Part shown: positions 25,151-36,400 of the stretch, in pieces
How the letters are laid out: each line of letters opens with the position of its first letter
How positions within the stretch are numbered: position 1 is the first letter of the stretch
DNA from: Stercorarius parasiticus
Taxonomy: Eukaryota > Chordata > Aves > Charadriiformes > Stercorariidae
Assembly: GCA_013396915.1 (NCBI GenBank)
Contig: VWZL01000203.1
Coordinates: forward strand, 1,194,886-1,258,885
Direction: 5' to 3'
Length of the DNA stretch: 64,000 bases
Translations under genes and position numbers: made by a program
The notes under the pieces: generated by a model
Seen by the model: only the letters and a program-made list of their open reading frames with translations
What the model was told of the DNA's origin: nothing
Databases searched by the model: none

Positions 25151-28100
25151 GAAATGGTGATGGATTCTTCCTCCAAGACAGGAAGAAAAGAGAGGACATT
25201 TGAGAAGAGGGACCTACCATCTACAAACTATGCATCAATAGTCAACAGCACAAAAGGTCAAGGAATCCCAGGGAAGTGAAAAAAGCTCTATTTGTCACTT
25301 TAATAATTTGGCTTGATTTTTCTCTGAATGTCACTTAACCTCAGGCTCTGCACCGAGTCTGCAGAACAGAACTTCCTCTGCCATGCATGCTGCCTGATCA
25401 GTATTACACACTACCAATATTGGAGAAGCAAACTATGGTGGTTTTCTGAACACTTTGAGAGTAAAATAATTATGTAAACTATGGAAAGAAGCAAAAAAAC
25501 TCAGAATTGTTAAACTCTAATGTTTCATTGTTTACTGAATTTTGAGTCTCCCACCCCAGAATTTCCCTATTTACGACATTCCAGACTGCCGCGCCTCTGT
25601 ATAATACTCATCGTAAAGAGCTGGTATCTTACAAGAGCTGGGTGCATTCTCCTCCCTTACTGTCCCACTCCCCTTCTGGGATTACCTATTAACAGCAATG
25701 CCCATTGCAGCGGACACAAGCACCTTGTAGAAGAAAGACTGTATTTCATAAAGGTTTTTGAAAGTTTAAGAAAAACTCTCACTTTTTTAAGCATTTTTAT
25801 TTTAAATTACAAAATGGATTTTAGAACTGTCTCTTGTAAATTATATTAACAAGCTCCTTGCTGCTCCCTGAAGTAGACATGCTCTATCCCAGCCCTTTTT
25901 GTTTGTCTTGTTTTAAAGCATGCCATATAACCTATGCCATGTAAGCCATATGAGAGGTGGTAATATGTGCCAAATTGGTATACAGTTGAGTTTAGATTTG
26001 GATAATCCCTGAATTCCAAAGATATGATGTTTTTAGGGATTAGAACATTGTAGGTCTTTTTCCCCCTCTTTGTTCTCCCTGGGTTTAGGACTCACCCAGA
26101 AATTCAGGTGCAGTGCCAAGGTCAGCCCTGGTGCAAGATGATGTGACTCATGACTCTGTCCAACTTACGGCTGCTTGCTTGCTCCCCAGGTACTTGTTTG
26201 ATAAGGCAGACTGTCAGCACGGCAGCGCTGTTAAAAGAAGAAACACCTCAGGGCAAACCCCTTGAATATAAATACAGCATTCCCCCCACCCCGGTATTTG
26301 TCAAACCAGGTTTGTGCTGTGCTTTTTTAAACTGAAGTCACTTTGCTAGGCCACAAATGTAGCAAAAGCGGAGAGTGTGATAAACCCTCTGTCCATTTGT
26401 GTACACAGTTCAACCCCGATTTAAAGAGATCCTGTATGATGGTACATGGCACTCCGGCCACACTGACAGTCAAAGAAAGCTGCTGTGGTTTTGCCACCTC
26501 CTTGACTCATGCACAAATAATGAGAGATTGTGCAACTCCTGTAAACCAGCTGTGGGATACTTGCTGGGATGGACAGAAAGCTCAGAGTCATGCCCCTGAT
26601 TCATTGCAGATCAACTTTCTCAGCACTCCAGTGCCCAGACTCCTGTTTTGAATCTATGATGGTGGCTGAAGGCTTGGTTCAGCATGCTGGACAATCCCCC
26701 CTGGCTCTTGACTCCACGGTGAACGTTCATAAAGAGGTTTTTGGAAAAGCTTTAGTTACACACTGAGACAAGCAGTGATTTTATATAAGTGGTGACAAGG
26801 AGAGAGGCCCATTAATAGGTCTGTGGTATGAGATGAGGCTGGCCACACAGAAGATAAGGAAAAAAGTTGGCTCTGCTGTAGGCCCTGGCATCAGATTCTT
26901 ACTGAAGCCAAGTTTGTCCTTTTTTCTCGTCTCTTGGGTACTGTGAGTGCATCTATGCTCTGTTCTTCATCATCAGTTGTGGTAGAGTTGCTGAGCACTC
27001 AAGGAGAAAGGAAAATCTTATTCCTTGTCCTCTAGTGCTAGCAGAGCCTGTTCAACAGACAAGCAAGCAGTCGTGAGGTGTAACATTGAGGCATAACCTC
27101 TTTATCACTGAGAGCTGGGGAAGGACTATGGTCTGCTGTTGGCCTTGCACCTGTGCCTAGCACCAGCATGAAATCACTCTGTCTTTGAAAATAAGTGGAG
27201 GAGGAGGAGATGTGAGAAAGAAGGGTGTAGTTGAGGGCTTGTTCTGCATCCTGCAGAAATGAAGTCATTGCTAACTTTATGATGAAGTTCTTCACACCTG
27301 GAAGAGGAGGTACTGTCTAACTCTCCAGACTCTGTCACTAGAGGTCTAGTGCTCACTCACTCTGTGAGAGACACTGTGTCTCTGCATTGTTCTTAAGCAG
27401 GTTGCATTAGGATGATCCCAGAAAAGACTGAAGAACTCCCTCTCCCTCCCACTCCCTTTGGTCTGGGTCACTCTTCTCAGTCAGTCATAAGTCTCTGGAA
27501 ATGCTACAAGGTAAAGTGACTTCAGGGCAGCAAGGCCCTTCCATGCCTTGCAGCACAGCTATCGTCTGGGCATCGGTTCCCTATGAGAGCAGGAATAGGA
27601 CTAGTGTTCAGGGGTGAGAGACTCCCCACTAGGGAGACGACCTGAGCATCCTTCAGAAGCATTTCTGTAATGTGTTCACAATGTCTGAGGAAGGGAAAGG
27701 AATTGCGAGGGGCCCTGGTGGGAGACTGTGGGGCAGGTGTTTCCGTAATGGTCAGCCCCGCTGGCCAAATCTTTCCTCTTCTTTAGGAAAGCTTACATTC
27801 TGAGCTGGGTTGCATGGGAGAAGCTTGTGTCAGGAGTTTCCGTGAGGGGAAAGGAGATCAGTTGTACAGTTGATGATGTACATGATATATGCAGTTTTGT
27901 TTCTGGGTTGGTTGTTTTGGGCTTATTTTGTTTTGTTTGGGGGTTAAATGATTTTTTTAAAAAAAAAAGGTTTTAGGAATCTCTAAGGGGAACCTGTAAA
28001 TCTGACACCTCTATTTATTTTGCCTTATTTTAGTTTGCTATGTTTGTATGTATACACTGCATTACAGCAAAGACTATTGAGACCATGCCAGGGCATTACA

Positions 28101-29614
28101 CCGGCCAGACAGCCGGCTTGGCTACTGTGCAGCAAGCTGAGCTAGGCAAGGGGATGCATGTGAGCAGTCTTGGGGCGAGAAGAGAGGGAAGGAAAAAACC
28201 TTTCCTTTCGCTTTTTGTCATAATCACTCTGCCCCTGGTGATCCTGGTTCTGGGAAAGCATGCGTTTTAAAGCATGTGGTTATTTTAGAACACTTTCTGT
28301 AAAACCTGTTCATCTCTCATCATGAATCATGGTGAGAAGATTTAGAAGAGTTAAGCTGCATAGTTGCTCAGACTTCACCCTTCCACACAACTTCTGTCCA
28401 TAATGCCAGAGAAGCTTGGATAGATGGGAAAAGTAGTTCACGCCCTGTAACTTCTCATCAGAGTTAACACACTGGTGAGACAAACTGGGACAGTTCTCTT
28501 TCCTCAGAGCTAATATTCCTTCCTATCTTCAAGGCCAAGAAAGAAGGATGTCCTCTACTTGCCCCCTCTCCTCTTTCACCCCACCTCCCCAGATTATCCA
28601 GGGTAAACAAAATCTTTCTACTGGTTGGTTTTCTACCAGTGGAGTCTCCAGCAATCACCAGGTGTTTGGCCATGACTCCTTGGCTTCTGTGCTCAACATA
28701 GGAGGTTTATAGTCGCCTCCCATCCAAACAGGTAGCCTCCATTGGCCACCATATCTTCTGTTATCAAAGGTTGAAGAGTCCAACCTGGGTAACATAATTT
28801 GGCCAACTGAAAATATAAAATTTATATATGCATGTGTGTACATATATATAAAAGCTATCTACTACTCTAAGTAGTAGTTTTGATGACCAGTATCCCCTGA
28901 AGTTGGCCAGATTTTGCTCACTGTGCCTGCTGAGAAGGATGCCATTAGTCTAGCATGGTGTTTTGGCATCTCGTTTCATGAGAGAGTCTGGATGTTTCCA
29001 AACCAGAGTCTTCTGTTACTGGTGATAATGTAGAATAGATCCACTGTAACCAGTACAAGTTGCTTTGGGTTTACACCAGTGTAATTCAAAGCAGCATCTG
29101 GATTAAAACTCTCCTCTAGGCAGTTTCGTCTGTTTACAAGATGTTCCACAGAGCTCCTGAAGGGCTTCGTCCTTTCAGCTGTCCACCACTAGAAGCTCTC
29201 ACCCAAGTGATCTAGAAAAGCCTCTATGACAGGCCATTTCCTCACCTTCATGCTTAAACAGGCTCTTTAAAAACCTTTGCAGATTTAGGAGAATTGTAAG
29301 GGGATGTCGGGTACCTGAGCCCCTCTGTGCTCAACACCTCCCTTCCAAACCATCCTCATTCTCCTCCCCTGCAAGCCTGCTCAGCTTGAAACTTGCAGGT
29401 CACTTTGGGAGGTGCCCCTGCCTGCCAAGCCAGAAAGTACCGTGCTGCTTACTGAAGCGGGAGGTTGTGTGCTGCTGTAATGCCTTGGTGTATCCTCATT
29501 TCGTAGTCAGTTTAAGACTATAAGTGAATTAAGTGTACAAATCCTGTAGTGTCCTTTTTATCTGTATCTTTTTATAAGAATACACTGTAATACTAAAAAA
29601 CAAAAGCAAAAAAA

Positions 29615-29620
29615 ATTAAA
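29615..29620 (+). terminator. Probable distal DAAM2 poly(A) signal (ATTAAA)
   Basis: ATTAAA in an A-rich context, with a GT-rich stretch 30-70 bases downstream, the usual layout of a vertebrate cleavage site. Cleavage is expected at about 29630-29645. Confidence 0.5.
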
Positions 29621-31155
29621 GTTATATTGCCCCCACTGCGTCTCAGTAAGTTTCTTTGTAGTTGCATTTTCTGTGCATTTTTGCTGGGAAGTCTTAAAGA
29701 TGAGTGGAGTCTGGGTGCACTTTTATGCTAAGCTCCATATCTTTCTCTTTGGTCAAGAGCCTGCAGCTCTTTAGGTGACTCAGTCACTGCAGAGCAGGTT
29801 GTTCTGGGGAAAGAAGCAACGTGGTGGAACACAAGCACATCCTCCCCACGCCTTGCAACAGCAAAGAGCTAATCATGGAACCACCAGGTTACCACATCCA
29901 AGGGTCCTCTTAAAAAGAGCATGAGTAAAGCACTCTTTCATTGCTCTTTCAGAACAACAAAGGGAACATAGGAGTTCACGTAAAGAAAAAAAAAAATAAT
30001 CATGACATTCCTGCTATCTAAGAGTTGATAATCCATGTCTGGACATAACTAGCCCAAGAGAAGAAGGGAGTGCAGGGCTGCAGTGCTGGCCATAAGCTCA
30101 CTTTTAAATGAGCAACATCCTGACAGCAAGAGCCTGTCTCAGAGGAGGAGGGGGCAGGAGAGGACTGCTTCAAAGGAAGGAATTAAATAAGGCCAGCTGA
30201 AAAGAAGCCAGGAAAGCCAACATCAGGAGTGAAGCCTTCAGGGATGTGGGAGGGGAGACAGGAGAGAAGTTAGACACAGAACAGCAGGGCAAGCAGGAGG
30301 CACGCAGGGGCTAGGGCTAATTTGTGGCTGAATTGAGGGATGTGCCGAGGAATTCCTTGGAGCTCAGGGGCAGAACCTTGTTTTCATCTTAGATGCAATG
30401 TGTGCAGCTGTTTCATTTACACATGGATCTCCCTGTCTCTGTTAACGGAAATAGCCTGCTGGCAAAATTCATCCTTAAGCCACAACTTTTCATGTTTATC
30501 TTCAGCCCATCGAAGGGCAATGTGTTAACTGTGAGCTCCTGAGAAGCTCATGCCTAGCTTCGAGTGGGAGCCTTGCTGGCTGTGCAGCACATTCCTGCAG
30601 TACGTGGGTTCCCGGGGACCCCAAACAAAGCCACAGCTGTTGGTTCTGGCTCTCAGGTGGGGAAGGGCTATGGAAACGAGCAAAAGTAATCAGGGGATAA
30701 TTGCTTGCACAGGCTAAGGACCAACAGGCAGCAGATGGGAGTCTGAGTGGGAAGGTTCTTGGTTTATATTTGTTAAAAGGGCTCTCAGTTTCTCTGTTTC
30801 GATCTGTTTGGTTCAGGCTTTGCTGAAAGTCTGGCTATGAGGTTCTTCCTTTAAAGATGCAAGGGCAGAGGCAAAGGGACGTTTCTGAAATCCATGCGTT
30901 GCCTGAGTGGCAGAGGCAGGATGAAAATGCAGGGACCTCTCTGCCTTCTCTTTTCTAGCAGCTGGATTTTAGAAGAGGAGGCCAAACCATTGCGTTTCCT
31001 CTTGTTAGAGGCGAAACCCAGCAGCATTTGATTTCTGTCTGCTTTGACCAACCAGAGAGGTGTTCTTCCTGAATTTTAACAAGAAGATTTCTCTTTCTTT
31101 GATATTTTCATCCGGGTTGGAGCACACAGAGAGGGGCTGGTGTTCTGCCCTGCAG

Positions 31156-31253
31156 GACAGGTCCAGCACAGAAGCCTCCTTTCTTCTTCCTGTTTGGCAT
31201 CGTCCCCATGGTCATGGACCTCCCTGTCCTTGTCATCACTGCACAGAAGCAAG
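31156..31253 (+). other. Isolated exon-like segment, possible non-coding RNA exon
   Basis: 98 bp bounded by a plausible acceptor (gttctgccctgcag) and a near-ideal donor (AAG|gtaagt at 31254). All three forward frames are open, and one encodes a hydrophobic stretch with FLFGIVPMVMDLPVLVI; I recognise no protein family. No partner exons were identified. It may be an exon of an unannotated transcript or a pseudo-exon. Confidence 0.25.
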
Positions 31254-31539
31254 GTAAGTGCCTCATGGCTTTTTCTGGGCAAAACTAGTGTTGGGGTTTT
31301 GCTGCCCTGAATGACTGGGAGTGAGGAGGAGGGTAAGGGGATCTCTTTGCTCTTGCTGGGAAGGGCTGAGGATCTGTTTATTCACTGGTTTTCCCTTTCT
31401 TTAACCTTTGGCTTCTGTTTAAACAAAGATGACTTTTATCTCTGCCATAGCAGACATGGAGCTTTCTGAGAGAAATCTGGCCCTTTGGGAACAGATTTCT
31501 GCTGCTAGGAAACAAAATAATTAAAGACTTCCCCCCCCC

Positions 31540-31540
31540 N
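31540..31540. other. Ambiguous base after C9 run
   Basis: A single N directly after nine C. Most likely an unresolved homopolymer length or base. Confidence 0.9.
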
Positions 31541-33393
31541 GATTGTTTAGGGGAGATAAGGGTGATGCAGCTTGTGGAGCCATATAACTCTGCTAAAATG
31601 TTGCTTTTTATCCGTTTTTTGAAATGTGCTTGTCTGTACAAGCACCAGCCTGGTAGACTGAATTTTCATATAAGATAGTGATGTAAAGATGCATTAAGAA
31701 AGCAAAATACATTGCTCATATGTGCCTTGATGAGGGAATGAAGCAGAGGAGGAATAAACGAGGGTAGGACATCAGTTCGGCATACCTGGTTTTAATCTTT
31801 TTGTCTGTTTCCTGGCAATGTATGTTTTTGCTGTTGTTTTTAAAAAAGTAAACTTAAGTGTTTTTGAAAGGAAATGCAACTAGGATTCTTCCAAAGGGTT
31901 AACCTTTGCTTTTTAAGGACAAGTATTTGTCCTCCTCTCCCAACGCTGAGCTCCCCTCTTCCTTCCTATGCTTAATTAATGAGGAGGAGTTGTCTGGCTA
32001 AAAAAAAAAAACCTTTCCAGCCATGATCAAAGCATGAAAAATGACACGAATGTATTGAGGAGTTCCAACTCATTCACTGCCTGTGGGCTGGATGCTGGCT
32101 GGGGATGAGACGGGGACCTTGGGGGCTGCTGGTGGGAGCTGCAGGTACCTCCCAGTCCATGGGCTAAGGAAACCAGTTGTGGGACGGGAAGGTTCCTGGG
32201 GTTTCCCCGCTGCGTGTAGTTACTGGGGGCAAGGAAAAGGGTGCCAGACATCCCTTAGTAGCTGACCTGCCATGGGGAAGGGGGCACCACAATGTCCAGT
32301 CTCATCCCCAGCCTCTGCGGCCCTTCCTTCAGGTAGAGGTGTTGCCAGCTCTATTGACCAGGACTGGTGTATGTCTCTGCAGGGCTGGAGCTTAGAAGGT
32401 GCTTGGCTAAATATGAATCATTTGATGGTATATGCCCTCGTTTGTATGCCTCACATACCAGTCTCTACCTAGAGATACCATGTCAGGTAGCTACTAGTAT
32501 CTGTAGACTCCTTTTTTTCTTTCTTTTTAAATGGTGGAATTTAAAATGAGCAATTGACTGTGCTGCTGCCTCTCTCCTTTCAAGCCAACATTTCTTCCCA
32601 CTTGGTCATGGAGAATCTTTGTGTGAGTTGGAGGGTTTGAGTGAGCTGGAGGCTTGCCTTGAGAGAGCTGCTGCATCTCAGGGACCTGGGAAATAGGGAT
32701 ATTCACTATTTGTCTGTAAGTAAAGAAACTGCCTTGCCAGTGGGTCTGCAGGGGCAAAGCTCGTGTTCTATCATCCTCTAAAATGTCAGGAGTATTGTAA
32801 GAATTGGCTTGTATGCCCCATGAGAGACTACCTGAGTAATTGGCCTGTGGTGAACTTGTAGCTCATGCTCTGATTGTCATACTCTGCCAGTGCTTTGCAA
32901 TTTGTCATTCCTGGAAAGCCACTGGTCTGTGAAGGTGGTCTGTGGACAGTGGCTGAGGAAGGAATAAAAAGATCAAAAGCTTTTGTGTGCTCCATTGCCC
33001 ACACAAATAAGCAAACAAAATGAATGTTCATTTGCTTAAACTTTAAGCTGTTTTTCATTTGGTTATGGCACTGTGGCAATATTGTAAAAGAACAAAGATG
33101 GATTCCCCTCCCTCCCCAAGAAGGTTAGGTGGTCACTGGATTCAAGAGATAAGAAATGGTGCTCTAAAGTATCTCTTTGCTACTGCGTGTCCTGTGACTG
33201 TGAGCAGGCTTGGTGCAGGCCGTGCCTTGCTGGTTGCTCTTGGTGTGCAATGGCCTCTGGGTGTGGTGGGAACTGTCATCTCAGCCCCTGTGGAGTCACA
33301 AGGTGTTTTCAGGGGGAAAAATAGGAATCAGCCTAGTGCTTGTCCACCCTTGGGCTCATAGGAAGGTGTTATAACTGGGCAAGAGTTTCCTTG

Positions 33394-33420
33394 GGTAACA
33401 CAAACTATGTTTGTGTTACC
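33394..33420. repeat. Perfect 12-bp-arm hairpin
   Basis: GGTAACACAAAC (33394-33405), loop TAT, then its exact reverse complement (33409-33420). Lies in intergenic DNA. Function unknown; the paired CAAAC/GTTTG cores resemble forkhead-type half sites. Confidence 0.7.
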
Positions 33421-36400
33421 AGGCAAAACTGGATCTGCTTTTACTTTGTAGGAGGAGCTGGTTAACCCCCAAAGGCAGATTTTTCCCAGAGTTCTCCAAG
33501 CCAAGGTTTTCTTTTCTTTTGGGCTCCCAAGCGGGAAAATAACTCTTCAGAGCCATGCTCCTTTCTGCTGTAAACTACCCCTTGCTTCTTCCCCTGGTTC
33601 CCTTCAACGTCTGAGCCCTGTTCACCTCCCTCTTGTGCCTTCACAAGTCCTTTCTGTTGCCATGACCCTTTGCTTGCCCACCTTGGGAGGATCTGCTGCC
33701 CTTCCTTGGTGGCAGTAGCAGCTGCTGGAGCTCGAGCACCTCAGGCTCCAGGTGAAGCCCCTTGCAGAGAATTCTGCCTGGTACAAAGGCTCTTGCCCTG
33801 TGCTGAGCCCGGCTTTGCACACAGGTGCTGCTCTAATGGGGCAGGAGTTGGCAGGCGGATCAGACGGCATTGCCTACCTTCCTGTCGTACCCCTCGTGTG
33901 ATCTGCTGGTGGTGTGGCTGCTGTTCGTCCAGGGAGCGAGTGTTAAATGTGTAGTGTTGCCCTTTCAGAATGGTGGTAACGTCTTCCCTTGCTCTGGTCC
34001 CTGAAATGAAAGCTTTTCCCTAAGTAGGGAGGAGGCCCCTTCTGCAGCTGGAGAGCTGAAGCTACCTCTGGAGTCACAGGGACGGGCAGCCTTTCACCGC
34101 AGAAGCACCTCCAGCACTGAGGCAGTATGACATTGGGACCAGAGCTAACTGTGGCCTCGGGGATGCTGATCTTGTGCCAGCTCCTGGGGTGTCAGTGCTG
34201 GGATGCATCAGCAAGCATGTCTTGGACTTGTACCAGGGTCAAAGAAAGAGACTCCAAATTGCAGCTTGTCCCATAGCCGCGATCTTGTCCTTGTCAGGCA
34301 GTTGCCAGTTCTCTGTCTGTTCCTGATTAATCCTCTCCCGGGGGGATGCTGACCAGCACATCCCAAAGCGGGATGGGAGGAGGAAGGGGATAAATCAGAT
34401 ATTGAGGCAATCTTACTCTCTAATTTTTAACCCATGCTGGCACCCTAATCCAAACAGGAAGGCAGCAGGAGTTTGGACAGGGATCAGTAGACCTGATTTG
34501 GTGCTGTGCAGAGCAGAACCAGTATAATTATGGGCAAATGGACATAATCACAGAAATAGCTGAGCTCTGATGAAGGGCAGGCTCTTTTCTGAGAGCTTCT
34601 TGCAGGAATGGTGGTCAGCTCTCTCCCCTTCCTGCTCCTGCCTGCCCTTCCCCTCAGCTCAGCAATGAGCTTTGCCACCCCTGACCGTCTGCACCTCTCG
34701 TGGTTGTTAGAACAGGATCTGGGTTGTCACCAACGCACGTGGCGGTTTTCCCTTAGGAGGCAGGGAGGTGAAATCTTCATCTAGCATTTGGGAGAAACCG
34801 AGGGACAAAAGCCACATCTGCTAAAAGCAACCTTGTCAGTCTGGTGGCAAACACCACCTTCTCCAGGTGCACTGGGGCTTGCAAATCTGTCTCCAGCCGC
34901 TCACTGCTGAGTGCACAGAATAATGGGAAGGCCAGGTTAGTGTCTCCATCTGCAAGCAGTAATTTGAGTGACTTAACCAAGCATGACACGTTGGCCCGGC
35001 CCACATCCCTGTGGTTGGGTCCCTCTGGATCACAGTCCAGGCCTGTAGTGGTGGGACTGTCCTCTTCTTCCTGCCTTGGTTACAACAAGCTTCCATGGGA
35101 TGATAGGGACTGTCTTTGCTCATAGCTGGGGGAGCAGCAGCTCCTGCCTGTGGTTGGGATAGGGCATGGTCCTCAGGCCACGGGGGAGCTGGCATGTGTG
35201 CTGGGGGGCAGCAGCTGCAGAGGCACACCCGACCTCGTCAGTGTTTTCACTGTTTTCTCTGTTGCTCAGCCGTCCTCATCAGTCACCATTCCCATTTCTT
35301 CCACTGCTGACTTTGGGTCTGGTTCAGACTTCTTTGCCATCTTTCCTTGTCCCGTATCTGCATGAGCCTTGTGGTGCAGAGCAGCGAGGTTTGGGGCTGA
35401 ACCCCACCATCCTCCCCATGGTCCTCGTGGAGCCACCTCCGCTGTTCCAGGGAGCTTTGCTTCCCAAGTGCCTCCAAGGCACTCCCAGCCCTGATGGGCG
35501 CAGGGGGCTCCACCAGTGTCCAACCAGTCCTTTGGAGAGCTTCAGCTGCATGTGTGTGGAGACGTTTTGTCTGAGGGATGAGGCTAAATCTAGGCCATGG
35601 TAAAACCCCTGAAGAGCAGCTCTGGCGCCAGCTGCTCTGATGAGCTGATGCACTCATTTCTGAGGCCGCTGTGCATGTGTGTGTCGGGCAGGGGAACAGG
35701 TGCCAAGAGCGTGTCTGGGGGGAAATTCTTGCTGGTGCCATGTGAGGTTGGAGGAACGCTTGGGTTTTCCCCTTCCCTTCTATAAATGTTTTTTGTGAAA
35801 ACAGGTTTCTTAACTTAGGTTACAAGAGCAAGGGCTAAACGAGTTTCACTGTAAGGAGGAGGCTACCAGTGACACATGAACTGGAAGGAAATCTTGGCTA
35901 GGTTAGATAGGAGATGTTCCTCAGCAATGCAGCCTGTCCTCACAAACTATGTTAAAGGACTTCTCCCGGCCGCACTTGAACCTGTGTCAGATGCGTGGTG
36001 GGATGCCCACTCTCCTGCAATGGGGTGAGGGCTTTCACAGGGCTGCCAGTGCAATCACTGCTATCAAATCCGCATCCCCTGCCGTAGCAAGCAGTGGCAC
36101 TCCTGCTTTTGGGTAAGGTGCTTGCTCAGAGCCTGACTTCCCGGAGAGCTGCCTCCCTCATGGATGAGGACACAGGAGGCATTTTTCCAGGCTCTCCTGC
36201 AGCTCGGTGAGGATGGAGCAAATGGGACACGGGGATCCCTGTTCCTGCTGCTGGTGGGAACACAGGACTGCTCTCTCGCTTGCTCCCCACTCCAGCCAGC
36301 TGGGTTTAATTTTAGAAACACAGTGCTATCTTGGGGCATCTTTTTCCATGGAATGCAAGTCTTTAAGTAAATAAATAACAGCTTTGTGGAGGTGGAATGA

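Larger units (their letters stand above)
23632..29640 (+). other. DAAM2: DAAM2 3' UTR (inferred extent)
   Basis: About 6 kb of repeat-free unique sequence after the stop, ending near a poly(A) signal at 29615-29620 followed by a GT-rich region (about 29648-29690). Internal possible signals are ATTAAA at 23820-23825 and AATAAA at 25145-25150, so shorter messages are possible. A T17 run lies at 25078-25094 and short T/A runs near 27952-27968. Open frames here show no family match. The full extent is inference; only transcripts can fix it. Confidence 0.55.

Noticed and set aside
35166..35741. Overlapping 145- and 152-codon frames on both strands
   Set aside because: Mutual overlap on opposite strands in GC-rich DNA suggests chance; no domain recognised.
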